This document shows positions 6,486 through 7,447 of a stretch of DNA of 7,447 nucleotides, piece by piece. Positions within the stretch are counted from its first letter, which is position 1. Every line of letters begins with the position of its first letter. Under the pieces are notes generated by a model. It did not search any database. It was not told the origin of the DNA and saw nothing but the letters and a program-made list of their open reading frames with translations. The translations under genes were made by a program, and so were the position numbers. The stretch lies in assembly GCA_021769025.1 (NCBI GenBank), contig JAETTS010000117.1, positions 1 to 7,447 of the forward strand, given 5' to 3'. The DNA is from Enterocloster bolteae. Its GTDB lineage: Bacteria > Bacillota_A > Clostridia > Lachnospirales > Lachnospiraceae.

Positions 6486-7406
6486 TTACAGATAGCTTGT
6501 GAATCTCTTCTCAAACTTGAACTGAATCAGCGTAATTGTGATAATAATCACCAAAAGCACCATGGCAATAGCACTTGCATAGCCGAACTTGGAGCTGACA
6601 AAGGCTGTATTGTAGATGTGGTATGCCAAAACCTTGGTAGCCTCTCCTGGTCCTCCCTGTGTGGTGATATACATGGTATCATAGGATTTAAAGGTAGATA
6701 CCATCAAAAGCACCAAAATATAGAACGTGGTAGGTGTCACGCAAGGCCAGGTGATGCTCTTAAACTGCTGCCAGCCATTGGCACCATCCAGGGAAGCCGC
6801 TTCATATAGTTCTCTGGAAACACCCTGAAGGGCTGCCAGATAAACGATCATATAGTATCCCATACCTTTCCATACGGTCAGGCCGATGATCGTAGGCAGA
6901 GCCCATGTAGTAGACGCTGCCCATCTTGGAGGGTTAGAAACTCCCAAAGACATCAAAATTCCATTGACAGGTCCTCTGTCCGGATTGAACAAGGCCATCC
7001 ACACAACAGCGATTGCCACCAGGGAAGCCACATAAGGGAAGAACAGCACTGAACGGAAAAATACACGTCCCTTAAGGGGCTTGTTCATCAGAATCGCCAG
7101 GAACAGGGATAACGCCAAAGTAACCGGAACCGTCACTACTGTATAGTAAATCGTATTCTTCAGGGAGATCCAAAAGCTATTGTCCCTGCTGAACATATAG
7201 ATAAAGTTTTCAAGTCCTACAAATTTGATGGGATTGCCGGAATCCCACTCACAAAAGCTAAGCAATAAAGAAAATACAATCGGCACAAACGTAAAAACAA
7301 AGAAGCCGATCAAGTTTGGCAAAATAAAGGAATATGCAACTAACGTTTTCCGCCGCCTCAAGGAATCTTTACTGGGAGTCTTTCCAGTTTTTGCATCCTT
7401 ACCCAT
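6486..7406 (-). CDS. Carbohydrate ABC transporter permease, MalF-like
   Basis: This 306-residue inner-membrane protein is the partner permease of the CUT1 sugar importer and is the first operon gene in the window. After a basic N-terminal tail (1-20, rich in Lys and Arg) come about six hydrophobic segments (22-45, 85-108, 118-140, 168-192, 224-242 and 274-295). VAYSFILPNLIGFFVF (23-38) is the usual first helix of UgpA/MsmF-type permeases. The EAA loop is ELYEAASLDGA (199-209), with Pro221 completing it, and GGPGEAT (251-257) is a typical motif before the last helix. ATG 7406 follows AGGAGG (7415-7420) at 8 nt spacing. The length fits the short MalF-type relatives that lack the large MalF periplasmic domain. 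The solute-binding protein gene is expected immediately upstream, beyond the right edge. No ATPase gene is seen in the cluster, and such importers in Firmicutes often share one MsmK/UgpC-type ATPase. Confidence 0.95.
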   Translation of the reverse strand: MGKDAKTGKTPSKDSLRRRKTLVAYSFILPNLIGFFVFTFVPIVFSLLLSFCEWDSGNPIKFVGLENFIYMFSRDNSFWISLKNTIYYTVVTVPVTLALSLFLAILMNKPLKGRVFFRSVLFFPYVASLVAIAVVWMALFNPDRGPVNGILMSLGVSNPPRWAASTTWALPTIIGLTVWKGMGYYMIVYLAALQGVSRELYEAASLDGANGWQQFKSITWPCVTPTTFYILVLLMVSTFKSYDTMYITTQGGPGEATKVLAYHIYNTAFVSSKFGYASAIAMVLLVIIITITLIQFKFEKRFTSYL

Positions 7407-7447
7407 AAATAAATCCTCCTATCTCAAAGAGTAATGATAAAAACATA
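7407..7447 (-). promoter_or_regulatory. Upstream leader of the MalF-like permease with ribosome binding site
   Basis: The last 41 bases hold the AGGAGG site (7415-7420) of the first permease. Nothing else recognisable is present. No promoter is seen, so the cluster is probably transcribed from further upstream, together with a solute-binding protein gene. Confidence 0.6.

Noticed and set aside
6288..6809. A 173-codon open frame on the plus strand spanning the junction of the two permeases.
   Set aside because: It is antisense to two well-supported permease genes and shows no domain or start signal.
1..7447. CRISPR arrays, tRNA or rRNA genes, insertion sequences, attachment sites.
   Set aside because: No regularly spaced repeats, no tRNA-like fold, no transposase-like frame and no flanking direct or inverted repeats of mobile elements were seen.

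Overview
The window looks like chromosome from a gut-type Clostridia (Lachnospiraceae-like) bacterium. Its base composition is moderate, nearly every gene has a strong AGGAGG-type ribosome binding site, one gene encodes a lipoprotein of Gram-positive type, and the protein families fit (sugar ABC permeases, a GH2 beta-glucuronidase, a SEC-C methionine aminopeptidase). This assignment is inferred from style and not proven by a marker gene.

Layout from left to right. Positions 1-257 (minus) hold the first 85 codons of an amino-acid-type ABC transporter solute-binding lipoprotein that runs off the left edge. Positions 258-541 form a divergent intergenic region with a promoter candidate on each strand. 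Positions 542-1414 (plus) encode a type I methionine aminopeptidase with an N-terminal SEC-C zinc motif. A strong stem-loop at 1476-1513 lies between this gene and the convergent operon and probably terminates both.

The rest, 1518-7406, is one minus-strand gene cluster read right to left: MalF-like sugar ABC permease (7406-6486), MalG-like sugar ABC permease (6472-5630), xylose-isomerase-like TIM-barrel protein (5552-4689), GH2 beta-glucuronidase (4589-2916) and MATE-family efflux transporter (2897-1518). Gaps are 13, 77, 99 and 18 nt. No convincing terminator interrupts the cluster, although a long stem-loop sits in the 99-nt gap. The operon promoter and the solute-binding protein are presumably beyond the right edge. 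No ATPase gene is present, so the permeases probably use an ATPase encoded elsewhere.

The genes suggest a scavenging pathway. A glycoside or glucuronide is imported intact, the cytoplasmic GH2 enzyme cleaves it, the TIM-barrel enzyme isomerises, epimerises or otherwise processes the sugar part, and the MATE pump may expel the released aglycone. The GH2 enzyme carries both catalytic glutamates and the N-x-K motif that marks uronide-specific enzymes. The close coupling of glucuronidase and efflux pump is the most interesting point. All functional links between genes are inferences from gene order.
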